The translations under genes were made by a program, and so were the position numbers. Of a DNA stretch of 55,660 bases, positions 42,126 through 53,382 are shown piece after piece (within the stretch, counting starts at the first letter, position 1; each line of letters starts with the position of its first letter). The DNA is from an uncultured bacterium (GTDB lineage: Bacteria > Desulfobacterota > Desulfovibrionia > Desulfovibrionales > Desulfovibrionaceae), in contig CAJMLK010000016.1 in assembly GCA_905214305.1 (NCBI GenBank), positions 1-55,660 of the forward strand, written 5' to 3'. Below the pieces are notes generated by a model. It searched no databases and was not told the DNA's origin. It was given only the letters and a program-made list of their open reading frames with translations.

Positions 42126-45100
42126 TCAGCCGGAAAACGGCCTGCCCGGAACGACAACATAGCGTTGCGCCGGGCCGCGCCCTTCTTTACGTACAAGACC
42201 CATCTGCACAAAAAGCTGCAAATCGTACTGTGCCGTGCGCATGGAGATGTTTTCGCCGACCATCTGCTGGTATTCCTGACGACTTATGCTGCCCGCCTGT
42301 TCAATACGGGGCCACATTTCCGTCTGGCGGTGATTGAGGCGGGGCATGTCGGCCTGCGTGAATCTTTCGGCGTTCAAAGACGCGTGGGCCGGGGATGGGC
42401 TTTGCTGCGCGGCATCTCCCCGGGGAGCGGCGGGACCGGCGGGAGGCGACGCATGCTGCCCGGATGCCGGTACAGATGCGGATGCAGATAGCACTGAAGC
42501 TTCCCCGCGCGCTTCCCCCTGAACTTCTCCCGGATCTTTTGTCCTGTCGGGGCTGCCGTACGGGGCTTGAACATCGGCAAGTCGCGAAGCGTCCTGCGTC
42601 TGTCCGGCGGAAGGCATAGTTGCGGAAACAGGAAGCGCTGACGCCCCAGAGGAGGCGGAAGCGGTCTGCCCCTCACGATCCTGCCCGTTGTGGCGTTCTG
42701 CAGGCGCGGCGGGGTCCCGCTCCGCCTCAGCGGCCGTCTGTGCCGTGGTGTCCCTGTCTGCCTGATCCTGTGAGGTTTCCGACAGTTCACGGGGTTCTGG
42801 CAAGGAGCCTTCGGGCGGGTACTGTCCGTCGCTTCGAGTCGGTATTTTGTCCGGTGCGGCGGAAGCGGCAATGGGGCCGAGCTGGATGTTTTCGGCATAG
42901 AGAATATCGCCTTCGCAAAAGGTCAGCGCGCGGGTAAGCGTATTCTTGAGTTCGCGCACATTGCCGGGCCAGTCGTGCCCCGTCAGCTTTGCAAGGGCGC
43001 CCCGGCTGACCTGGGGCATGCGCAGCGTCTTGCGCGCGCCATTTGCCGCGGGGGACTGACCCGGGCCGTGTGCGGCGGTTTCCGTGCTCTCCGCCTGTGT
43101 TTCGGCGTCCACTTCTGCGGCCTTGGCGCGCGCTTTAACGGCTTCTGTCAGAAAGTAGACTGTCAGGGGGGGGATGTCGATTTTTCTTTCCCGCAGGGGA
43201 GGGGTGTGGATGGTTATGACGGCCAGACGATAGTAAAGGTCTTCGCGGAAGGATCCGTCGCGTGCTTCGTCAGGAAGAGATGCGTTGGTGGCGGCGATAA
43301 TGCGGGTATCAAACGGTACTTCCTGATCGCTGCCCAGGGGGCGGATGCGCCGTGTGGACAGGGCGCGCAGCAGCGCCTGCTGCACCTTGGGCGCGGCATT
43401 GCCTATTTCATCCAGCATGAGGGTTCCACCCTCGGCAGCCAGAAAAGCCCCCTTGCGTGGCTGTCTGGCCTCGGTAAAGGCGCCCTTTACGTGACCGAAC
43501 AGGGTGTCCATAAGCAGATTTTCGTCCAGCGCGCCGCAGTTGATGGTGATGAACGGCCCTGAAGCACGGGCGCTCAGGCGGTGGATGGCCTCTGACACCA
43601 GCTCTTTGCCGGTTCCGGTTTCGCCCACCACCAGCACGTCCGCTAAAACCTGCGATGCCTTGCGTACCTGATCATACAGGGTCTGCATGGCTGGCGATGT
43701 ACCCACAAGGCCGCTGGCAGGAAGGTCTTCGGGATGCGGCAGGTCGGATACAGGTTCGCGCTGCCACTGGGCGTCCTGAAGGGCCTCATGGCTGCGGCGT
43801 TCTTCCTTGGCCTGACGCAAGCGCTTGAGCAGGGCGTTGATGCTGTTTTTGATGCGCTCCATTTCCAGGGGCAGCTGCGGCAGGTCAAGGTCGTCATCAT
43901 TGCCCAGAATGTTGCGGTTGCGCAGTTCGCCGGACATGACATTGAGCGATTTGCCCATTTGGCGCGCCAGCCACCAGAGGCTCAGTGTCAGAAGCACCAT
44001 GCCGCCCATAAAGCTGACGGCGTAGATGCCCATGATCTGCATGCCGGTGCGCGTGGTGGTAAAGCTGGTATCCAGAACGGCCAGCCCGCCAAGTACCACC
44101 GGTTCGCCGCCGGAGCCGGGATTGAAGCCCACGGGAACATAGCTGACGCGCTCAACGCGCATCTGTCCGTTGCTCCAGATGGTGCTGCTTTCTGTCATGG
44201 GCAGTTGCCCGGCATGCCCCCCCTGCACTTCGGCTACCATGCTCCAGTAGTTGATGTGCTCCGGGCTGGGGCGAAACGCCATGCTGAAGCCGGGACGCCC
44301 GTAGTCGCCCCAAAATCCCGCCCGAACCGCATCATTGCCCAGACTTTTGCCCGCAAGGGCCGTATCGGGCACTTCAGACTGAAAGATCATCCAGCCTTCG
44401 CGGTCGAAAAACAGACTGCGCACGCGCGTGTCCGTGCCGGATGCGGCTATGGGCGCGTTGGGCGAAGAGTAGCGCGATACGATGTTTCGCAGGTCTTTCA
44501 TGTCCAGCGACAGCAGCAGATAACCCTGAAAGTTCCCGTTTTTGTCGTGCAGGGCGGTAAAAAAACGCAGTACATGCAGCGAAACGTTTTGCAGGGACCT
44601 GTCGACCGGGACCATTGAATACACGGCTTCCATTGGCTGCCCCACATTGACGTAACCGGGGCGCTGCTCGCCCCCCAGGTTGTGGAAGGGGCTTGCCGGG
44701 CTGTCGAGGCCCACCTGCATGGGGATATTGATGATGCGCCCTTCGTGGTTCAGCAACAGGTAGCGGCTTTCGGGGGTCAGGCCCACATAGGCCACTTCGC
44801 GGTACTGAAGGCCGTCGGTTTTGGCGCGGAATTCCATCCTGCGGGCCATGTCCTGTGGCTCCATGGAGCCTGCGGCCAGTATCAGCAGCTGGTTGCGCGT
44901 TTCGGCCAGGGCGTGTTCCAGAGCCAGACTCATGGCCTGGGCCTGAAGTTGCGCGTTGCGCGCTATTGCGCGGTTTATGATGTGCTCGATGCTGCTGCTG
45001 GTTGTCAGAAAGATAAGCAGCAGCACAAGCGTCAGCAGGGGAAGCCCCAGCATGAGCATGCGGCTGACGAGGCTGCGGTTCATGAAAAAGGAGGTGACAT

Positions 45101-45140
45101 CCAGGGTGCTTCCGCCGGGAAGCGTTCTGTAGAAGCGCAT
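42126..45140 (-). CDS. Membrane-bound sigma-54-dependent transcriptional activator with Cache-like sensor and C-terminal winged helix
   Basis: A 1004-aa activator. Transmembrane segments lie at about 28-46 and 366-388, framing a periplasmic Cache-like sensor. A HAMP-like linker follows (391-440). The AAA+ domain has Walker A GETGTGKE (506-513), Walker B GGTLMLDEIG (571-580), and the arginine-finger region FREDLYYRL. The sigma-54 contact loop, usually GAFTGA, is GAFTEA (553-558). A 35-residue insertion near 670-705, a 170-residue low-complexity linker (760-930), and a winged-helix domain (935-997, LNHRQTEMW...SMRTAQYDLQLFVQMGLV) replace the usual Fis helix-turn-helix. GGAGGGAACA precedes ATG 45140. 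It diverges from the TauE cluster, its likely target. Confidence 0.9.
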   Translation of the reverse strand: MRFYRTLPGGSTLDVTSFFMNRSLVSRMLMLGLPLLTLVLLLIFLTTSSSIEHIINRAIARNAQLQAQAMSLALEHALAETRNQLLILAAGSMEPQDMARRMEFRAKTDGLQYREVAYVGLTPESRYLLLNHEGRIINIPMQVGLDSPASPFHNLGGEQRPGYVNVGQPMEAVYSMVPVDRSLQNVSLHVLRFFTALHDKNGNFQGYLLLSLDMKDLRNIVSRYSSPNAPIAASGTDTRVRSLFFDREGWMIFQSEVPDTALAGKSLGNDAVRAGFWGDYGRPGFSMAFRPSPEHINYWSMVAEVQGGHAGQLPMTESSTIWSNGQMRVERVSYVPVGFNPGSGGEPVVLGGLAVLDTSFTTTRTGMQIMGIYAVSFMGGMVLLTLSLWWLARQMGKSLNVMSGELRNRNILGNDDDLDLPQLPLEMERIKNSINALLKRLRQAKEERRSHEALQDAQWQREPVSDLPHPEDLPASGLVGTSPAMQTLYDQVRKASQVLADVLVVGETGTGKELVSEAIHRLSARASGPFITINCGALDENLLMDTLFGHVKGAFTEARQPRKGAFLAAEGGTLMLDEIGNAAPKVQQALLRALSTRRIRPLGSDQEVPFDTRIIAATNASLPDEARDGSFREDLYYRLAVITIHTPPLRERKIDIPPLTVYFLTEAVKARAKAAEVDAETQAESTETAAHGPGQSPAANGARKTLRMPQVSRGALAKLTGHDWPGNVRELKNTLTRALTFCEGDILYAENIQLGPIAASAAPDKIPTRSDGQYPPEGSLPEPRELSETSQDQADRDTTAQTAAEAERDPAAPAERHNGQDREGQTASASSGASALPVSATMPSAGQTQDASRLADVQAPYGSPDRTKDPGEVQGEARGEASVLSASASVPASGQHASPPAGPAAPRGDAAQQSPSPAHASLNAERFTQADMPRLNHRQTEMWPRIEQAGSISRQEYQQMVGENISMRTAQYDLQLFVQMGLVRKEGRGPAQRYVVVPGRPFSG

Positions 45141-45159
45141 TGTTCCCTCCGGGGCTTGG

Positions 45160-45177
45160 TTGCGCAAAAAAGCGCAA
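45160..45177. promoter_or_regulatory. Palindrome TTGCGC-AAAAAA-GCGCAA
   Basis: A perfect 6-bp inverted repeat with an A-tract spacer lies 20 bases before the regulator's start codon. It is a candidate site for autoregulation by the winged-helix activator. Confidence 0.4.
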
Positions 45178-45201
45178 TCTTTGTGCCCACTATAGGCATC
45201 T

Positions 45202-45228
45202 CGCGAAAAACTGGCAAGTTTTTTCGCG
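45202..45228. promoter_or_regulatory. Candidate upstream activator site for the TauE cluster
   Basis: CGCGAAAAACT and AGTTTTTTCGCG form a near-perfect inverted repeat around GGCA. It sits about 45-70 bases upstream of the sigma-54 promoter, in the divergent intergenic region between the activator and its presumed targets. Confidence 0.55.
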
Positions 45229-45272
45229 CAAAAATGAGAAAAAACCGGCAAAATACGGCAATTATTACGCAA

Positions 45273-45288
45273 TGGCACGGCGATTGCT
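45273..45288 (+). promoter_or_regulatory. Sigma-54 promoter (-24/-12) of the TauE cluster
   Basis: TGGCACGGCGATTGCT matches the sigma-54 consensus, with GG and GC elements exactly ten bases apart. Transcription would start near 45300, about 85 bases before the first gene. A sigma-54 activator is encoded divergently next door. Confidence 0.85.
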
Positions 45289-45384
45289 ATCTTTTTCACA
45301 TTCACTGCGTGACAGTCGGCATGACCCGGTGGGGGTATAGCCCAAAGAGAGTCCAAGGGATCTCAAACAGAGTGGAGGGTTCTT

Positions 45385-45687
45385 ATGAAGAAGATGCGCA
45401 CGCTTATGACCTGGCTGGCGGGCTGCGCGCTCATGCTGGCCGCCATGCCCGGTCTGGCACTGGCTGCCGGGGGCAAGGCCTCGGCGGTGGTAATTGTGGC
45501 CGATACCCGCAAGCTGGACGGCATCCTGTACTGGTGGGCGGAAATGTACAATGAGAGTCATTTCTTTTTCGCCATCCTGACCATGCTCATCATTCCCATT
45601 GTGGGCTGCATCCTTGGCTGGCTGGCCGACCTCGTGATGTCGCACATCGGCATTGACCTCAAGCACCGCGAACTGGCCGAAAAGTAA
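45385..45687 (+). CDS. Small membrane protein at the head of the TauE cluster
   Basis: A 100-aa protein with an N-terminal signal sequence (MKKMRTLMTWLAGCALMLAA, processed about AALA/AG), a short periplasmic stretch, and one further transmembrane segment (FFFAILTMLIIPIVGCILGWLADLV). I do not recognise a named family. It is the first gene after the sigma-54 promoter and is followed 11 bases later by a TauE/SafE permease, so it is probably an accessory subunit. GTGGAGGGTTCTT precedes the ATG. Confidence 0.8.
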   Translation: MKKMRTLMTWLAGCALMLAAMPGLALAAGGKASAVVIVADTRKLDGILYWWAEMYNESHFFFAILTMLIIPIVGCILGWLADLVMSHIGIDLKHRELAEK

Positions 45688-45697
45688 GGAGGCGCAT

Positions 45698-46762
45698 ATG
45701 GATTGGCTGTATATCTTGATGCCCATCTCCGGCGTGTACATTTTCTGGCCGGGACTTATCATTCTTGGTTTCGGCGTGGGCATTATCGGCGGGTTCTTCG
45801 GTCTGGGCGGCGCGTGGATGGTCACCCCCGGCCTGAATATTCTGGGTTTTCCCATGGCGTTCGCCATCGGGACAGACGTGGCGCAGATGGCCGGTAAATC
45901 GCTTATTTCAACCATGCGGCACGGCAAGTTCGGCAACGTTGACTACGCCCTGGGCATTACCATGCTTATCGGTACGGTCATCGGCGTTGAAATCGGCGCG
46001 CAGATGGTCATGTGGCTTGAGCGCATCGGCTCGGTAGACAAGGTTGTGCGCTGGCTCTACGTGGTGCTGCTCATCTCCATCGCGTGGCTGGTGTTTCATG
46101 ACGCCGCCGTGCGTCGTCGCAAGGAACGTGAAGCCAAGGCGCAACATAAGGAACTGGACGCCGCAGCCGTCGGCATTGACTGGGCCTCCAAGCTGCAGGC
46201 CATAAGGATACCTCCCGTTGTCCATTACAAGCATGCCAACATCACCTGCTCTGCGTGGCTGCCTATCACCGTCAGCCTCTTCACCGGCTGGCTCGCAGGC
46301 ATACTCGGTATCGGCGGCGGCCTCATTCGTATGCCCGCTCTTGTCTATCTTGTGGGCTGCCCCACCCATCTGGCAGTGGGTACGGACCTCTTTGAAGTTG
46401 CCATCTCCGGTCTGTACGGAACGGCGTCCTACGCGTACAAGGGCCGCGTGGAACTCCTGGCCGCGCTCATCATGCTGTGCGGTGCTGCCATCGGCGCGCA
46501 GATAGGCGTTGTGGCCACCAAGTACGTCAAGGGTTACGGCATCCGCTTTGTTTTCGGTCTGGCCGTTCTGGGCTGCCTCATGTCTGTTGTTCTCAAGCTT
46601 CTGCAGGCAGAATTCCCTGCATGGGGCTGGCTGCTTGGCCCCCTTGCCACTGTTGAAGTTCTTGGTTTCGTAAGTGCCATTTCCATCTACATCGCGGTGA
46701 AGATGGTGCAGGGCGCCAAGGCGGAATTGGCCGCCAAGAAGATGCGGGCAGCGAACAGCTAG
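45698..46762 (+). CDS. TauE/SafE family (DUF81) permease of the sigma-54-controlled cluster
   Basis: A 354-aa permease with eight or so helices in two halves. Each half carries the family glycine motif: IIGGFFGLGGAWMVTPGLNILG and LAGILGIGGGLIRMPALVYLVG. A soluble loop of about 60 residues (ERRREREAKAQ-type, basic then HYKHANITCSAW) joins them. The ATG at 45698 follows AAGGAGG. An earlier in-frame start lies inside the preceding gene. Known relatives move sulfite, sulfonates or sulfoacetate. The sensor ligand of the neighbouring activator may be the same compound. Confidence 0.88.
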   Translation: MDWLYILMPISGVYIFWPGLIILGFGVGIIGGFFGLGGAWMVTPGLNILGFPMAFAIGTDVAQMAGKSLISTMRHGKFGNVDYALGITMLIGTVIGVEIGAQMVMWLERIGSVDKVVRWLYVVLLISIAWLVFHDAAVRRRKEREAKAQHKELDAAAVGIDWASKLQAIRIPPVVHYKHANITCSAWLPITVSLFTGWLAGILGIGGGLIRMPALVYLVGCPTHLAVGTDLFEVAISGLYGTASYAYKGRVELLAALIMLCGAAIGAQIGVVATKYVKGYGIRFVFGLAVLGCLMSVVLKLLQAEFPAWGWLLGPLATVEVLGFVSAISIYIAVKMVQGAKAELAAKKMRAANS

Positions 46763-46772
46763 GAGGGACATC

Positions 46773-47366
46773 ATGAAGATTCGTAGTTTGCTGCTTATGC
46801 TGGTGCTTGGGCTTTCCACCTTCCTCACCGCCTGCAACTTCGAGGGCGGGGTGGAGCAGGGCCGCTGTGTGGCCTACAACCCCGAAGCAAAAACCCTGAC
46901 CATCGTGGTTGACGTTACTCACGACCAGTTCAACCCGCATTACAGTGGTGGCGTGCATACATTCAAGCTGCCGACCATTGCCAACGAAATGGGCCCGCCG
47001 CCTGAAGTGGGTGGACGCCTCATGATCGACCTGGAAAAGAACATGGTGCTTGTATTCGACCCCGAGAGCAAGAACGTGCGCGAAATTCCCGTGCAGTTCA
47101 TGGATGTGGAAAAGAATATACGCCCCAAGCATCCCAAGGTTGCGGGCAAGACCTTCCCTGTTGTTGACAAGGAACAGCAGACGGTCACCGTGTATTCCAA
47201 CCGCTTGAGTTCCCTGATTACCTTCAAGGTTCCCGCAGGCGACATAGATTTGCCCCCCTATGTGTGGACTGCCGGTAACGAAATGCGCATCGCGTACCGA
47301 AACGCGGACAAGAATCAGGCCATACGCATCATGAACGTGACCAAGACCAATATATTCAGCAAGTAG
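46773..47366 (+). CDS. Putative lipoprotein of the TauE cluster (DUF4881-like)
   Basis: A 197-aa exported protein. The signal peptide ends with the lipobox LTAC (cysteine about residue 21), so it should be a membrane-anchored lipoprotein. The rest is beta-rich, with no metal- or nucleotide-binding motif seen. It resembles the DUF4881 proteins I recall from Desulfovibrio, but I cannot confirm that here. AGGAGGGACATC precedes the ATG. It is 10 bases downstream of the TauE gene. Role unknown. It might bind the transported compound or support the permease. Confidence 0.75.
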   Translation: MKIRSLLLMLVLGLSTFLTACNFEGGVEQGRCVAYNPEAKTLTIVVDVTHDQFNPHYSGGVHTFKLPTIANEMGPPPEVGGRLMIDLEKNMVLVFDPESKNVREIPVQFMDVEKNIRPKHPKVAGKTFPVVDKEQQTVTVYSNRLSSLITFKVPAGDIDLPPYVWTAGNEMRIAYRNADKNQAIRIMNVTKTNIFSK

Positions 47367-47381
47367 ATCATCGGCATCAAG

Positions 47382-47413
47382 TATACCGGGGCGGCTTTGT
47401 CCGCCCCGGTATA
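47382..47413 (+). terminator. Intergenic hairpin within the TauE cluster
   Basis: A perfect 13-bp stem, TATACCGGGGCGG / CCGCCCCGGTATA, with a six-base loop, is followed by AAAGATTTTC. The T-run is weak, so it may be a partial terminator or an RNA-stabilising hairpin that lowers expression of the last two genes. Confidence 0.6.
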
Positions 47414-47434
47414 AAAGATTTTCTGGAGAGCAGC

Positions 47435-47749
47435 ATGAACAGCTACAAGCAGCATCTTTATATCAGTTGCATCCGTATCACGGCCAACGCGCTTATGGTG
47501 GCCGCGGTTTTTGTAGCCATGTACCAGTCTTCACGGAGTTTCGACGCGGCAGAGCTGACGTTTTGCGCATGGTTTTTCGGCATAACGGTTCCCCTGTGGG
47601 CCGGGGCCTTCTGGCTTACGCGCATGGTGCGGCGGCGTTTTCCCGCTGAGGGCCAAAGCATGGTGCATCTGCCGCGTATGGGCCTGTCGCTGGTGAGCTG
47701 GCGGGTGCTTGAGCAGGTGAGGGGTTCGCAGCTGGTGCAGCAGCGCTAG
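47435..47749 (+). CDS. Small two-helix membrane protein
   Basis: A 104-aa protein with two hydrophobic segments (ITANALMVAAVFVAMY and FCAWFFGITVPLWAGAFWLT) and a basic C-terminal part (RMVRRRFPAEGQ). I do not recognise the family. GGAGAGCAGC precedes the ATG. It follows the hairpin inside the TauE cluster. Its TAG stop is the first base triplet of a repeat-A-like element. Confidence 0.7.
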   Translation: MNSYKQHLYISCIRITANALMVAAVFVAMYQSSRSFDAAELTFCAWFFGITVPLWAGAFWLTRMVRRRFPAEGQSMVHLPRMGLSLVSWRVLEQVRGSQLVQQR

Positions 47750-47937
47750 ACAATTTTGCTTTGAAACTGCCTGACGGCTGCGTGAGCAGACGTCCGCTAC
47801 CAAGGCGCAACGCAGCTTCAGCCTCCGGTTCAGGAGCTTGCGAAAAAGACTGCACCACTGCCTGAGGGTGCAGTAAGGCGTCGAAGTGAACGTTATAAAA
47901 ACTTTGCGATCTCACATCCCAAAGTTGGAATGCTCTA
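47747..47937. repeat. AGAGC-type repeat A, diverged copy 4
   Basis: Starts TAGACAATTTTGCTTTGAAA at the stop codon of the preceding gene, contains GGCTGCGTGAGCAGACG as in copy 1, and ends GGAATGCTCTAAC. The middle is different from copies 1-3. Confidence 0.55.
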
Positions 47938-47951
47938 ACAGAGGTATTGCC

Positions 47952-48890
47952 ATGATTGCCGCCAGCACTTTCAGAGGGTACGATTTATCCATGCAGACTT
48001 TTCTTGACGCCGACACCTGGGATGCCTGCCAAAATATCCGTCGCCGCCAGCGTCGCCTGGGAACCGTGTGCGCCCTGCTGCTGGCTGTGGCACTGCTGGG
48101 CCTCGTAGACGGGCTGCAGGGCCTGATGCGTTCCGGCTCAAGCACGCTTGAGATGCTGCCGGGCAACGTGGTGGCGCTTTCCGGCCCACTGACGGTCAAA
48201 AATCCCGTTACAAACGATATTGAAGTGCGTTTTACGCCCCCGGATGCGCCGCTGATTTTCAACCTTGAAGGTTTTTTTGCCGGGTACTGGTTCGGCAACG
48301 GCATGTGGCGCGGTACTGTCGGGGCGGAAAATGGCGCAGAGGCCGGCGAATACCAGATGCGCGTGATGTTCAGGGGCGCGGCGGCGGCCACGGCCCAGAA
48401 CTACACCGTAGTTGTGCGCGCCGATGCCTCGGACATGCGTGATCATGCGACCTCCTTTGCCCAGCGCCTTACGGGCTGCAATCCCTTTGTACTGGCTGCG
48501 GCCTTTGTGGGGCTGGCCCTTGTGGTGGGTGTGGGCGTGTACCGGCAGGGCAGCAAGCTCATTCGCAAGCTGGTACGTCTGGGCTGCGGCGAAGTGGTCC
48601 GTGTGCAGGAAGAAAAGGACGGTTTGCGCCTGTGGTGTCTGCTCTTCGGCACGCGCGCACCCTATGAAGGCACTGTCTGCGCCGTGATCACCACCGATGG
48701 GCGTGTGCTGGCACAGGCCCGCGCGGGTACGGCAGCCAAGGGAGCCTTGCAGCTCTTCATCTCCCGGCGTGACCATGCGCAGGACGTGCCCGACAATAAC
48801 CCTGATAAAACATCTTTCGCCGTGCGGCCCGGCTGCCTTGTCTGCCTGCGTCCTCCGTGTACGCAGTCTCCTCCGGCCCCCACAAGCTGA
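47952..48890 (+). CDS. Membrane protein of unknown function, end of the TauE cluster
   Basis: A 312-aa protein with two transmembrane segments (about residues 33-52 and 178-197). Between them is an exported region of about 120 residues that looks beta-rich (LEMLPGNVVALSGPLTVKNP), and after them a soluble C-terminal domain with several cysteines. I do not recognise a family. ATG 47952 follows AGAGGTATTGCC. An earlier ATG at 47886 lies inside the repeat and is not believed. An ATG at 47991 is also possible. A terminator follows. Confidence 0.7.
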   Translation: MIAASTFRGYDLSMQTFLDADTWDACQNIRRRQRRLGTVCALLLAVALLGLVDGLQGLMRSGSSTLEMLPGNVVALSGPLTVKNPVTNDIEVRFTPPDAPLIFNLEGFFAGYWFGNGMWRGTVGAENGAEAGEYQMRVMFRGAAAATAQNYTVVVRADASDMRDHATSFAQRLTGCNPFVLAAAFVGLALVVGVGVYRQGSKLIRKLVRLGCGEVVRVQEEKDGLRLWCLLFGTRAPYEGTVCAVITTDGRVLAQARAGTAAKGALQLFISRRDHAQDVPDNNPDKTSFAVRPGCLVCLRPPCTQSPPAPTS

Positions 48891-48905
48891 GCCAACCGGC
48901 GTTGC

Positions 48906-48948
48906 GCGGCATGCACATACGCGCCATATGTGCATGCCGCATTTTATT
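48906..48948 (+). terminator. Terminator of the TauE cluster
   Basis: A perfect 14-bp stem, GCGGCATGCACATA (48906-48919) with TATGTGCATGCCGC (48927-48940), is followed by ATTTTATTTG. Confidence 0.8.
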
Positions 48949-49022
48949 TGCACGACCGTCTTTCAAGCCGCATGAGGCTGCGCTTCCCGAAGGTTGAGCG
49001 CCCTCGCCGCGGCACAGCCAGC

Positions 49023-49054
49023 AAAAGAGGCGCGGGATATCCCGCGCCTCTTTT
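49023..49054. terminator. Bidirectional palindromic terminator between the TauE cluster and rpoC
   Basis: A perfect 32-bp palindrome, AAAAGAGGCGCGGGAT and its mirror, has A's on one side and TTTT on the other. It lies between convergent genes and can end both rpoBC (minus strand) and the plus-strand cluster. Confidence 0.8.
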
Positions 49055-49060
49055 GTTGTT

Positions 49061-49091
49061 TGAGAACATATATTCTCAAAGCTGATCTGCT

Positions 49092-49095
<4 letters not shown>
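49061..49095. repeat. Half copy of repeat A at the rpoC stop codon
   Basis: TTTGAGAACATATATTCTCAAA followed by CTGATCTGCTCTAG repeats the right end of repeat A (GAGAA hairpin, then TGCTCTAG). The final CTA is the rpoC stop codon on the minus strand. Confidence 0.5.
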
Positions 49096-53261
<4,166 letters not shown>

Positions 53262-53382
53262 ATATAATACCTTGCTTTGGTAAAAGCTCGTTGGAATCGT
53301 TAGCTATGCTGTCGTCAGCCGTGAGCGGGCATGCCGCTGACGGCTGACGCAACGCTTGTCCGTGCCCGCCGAATGGGGCGGT

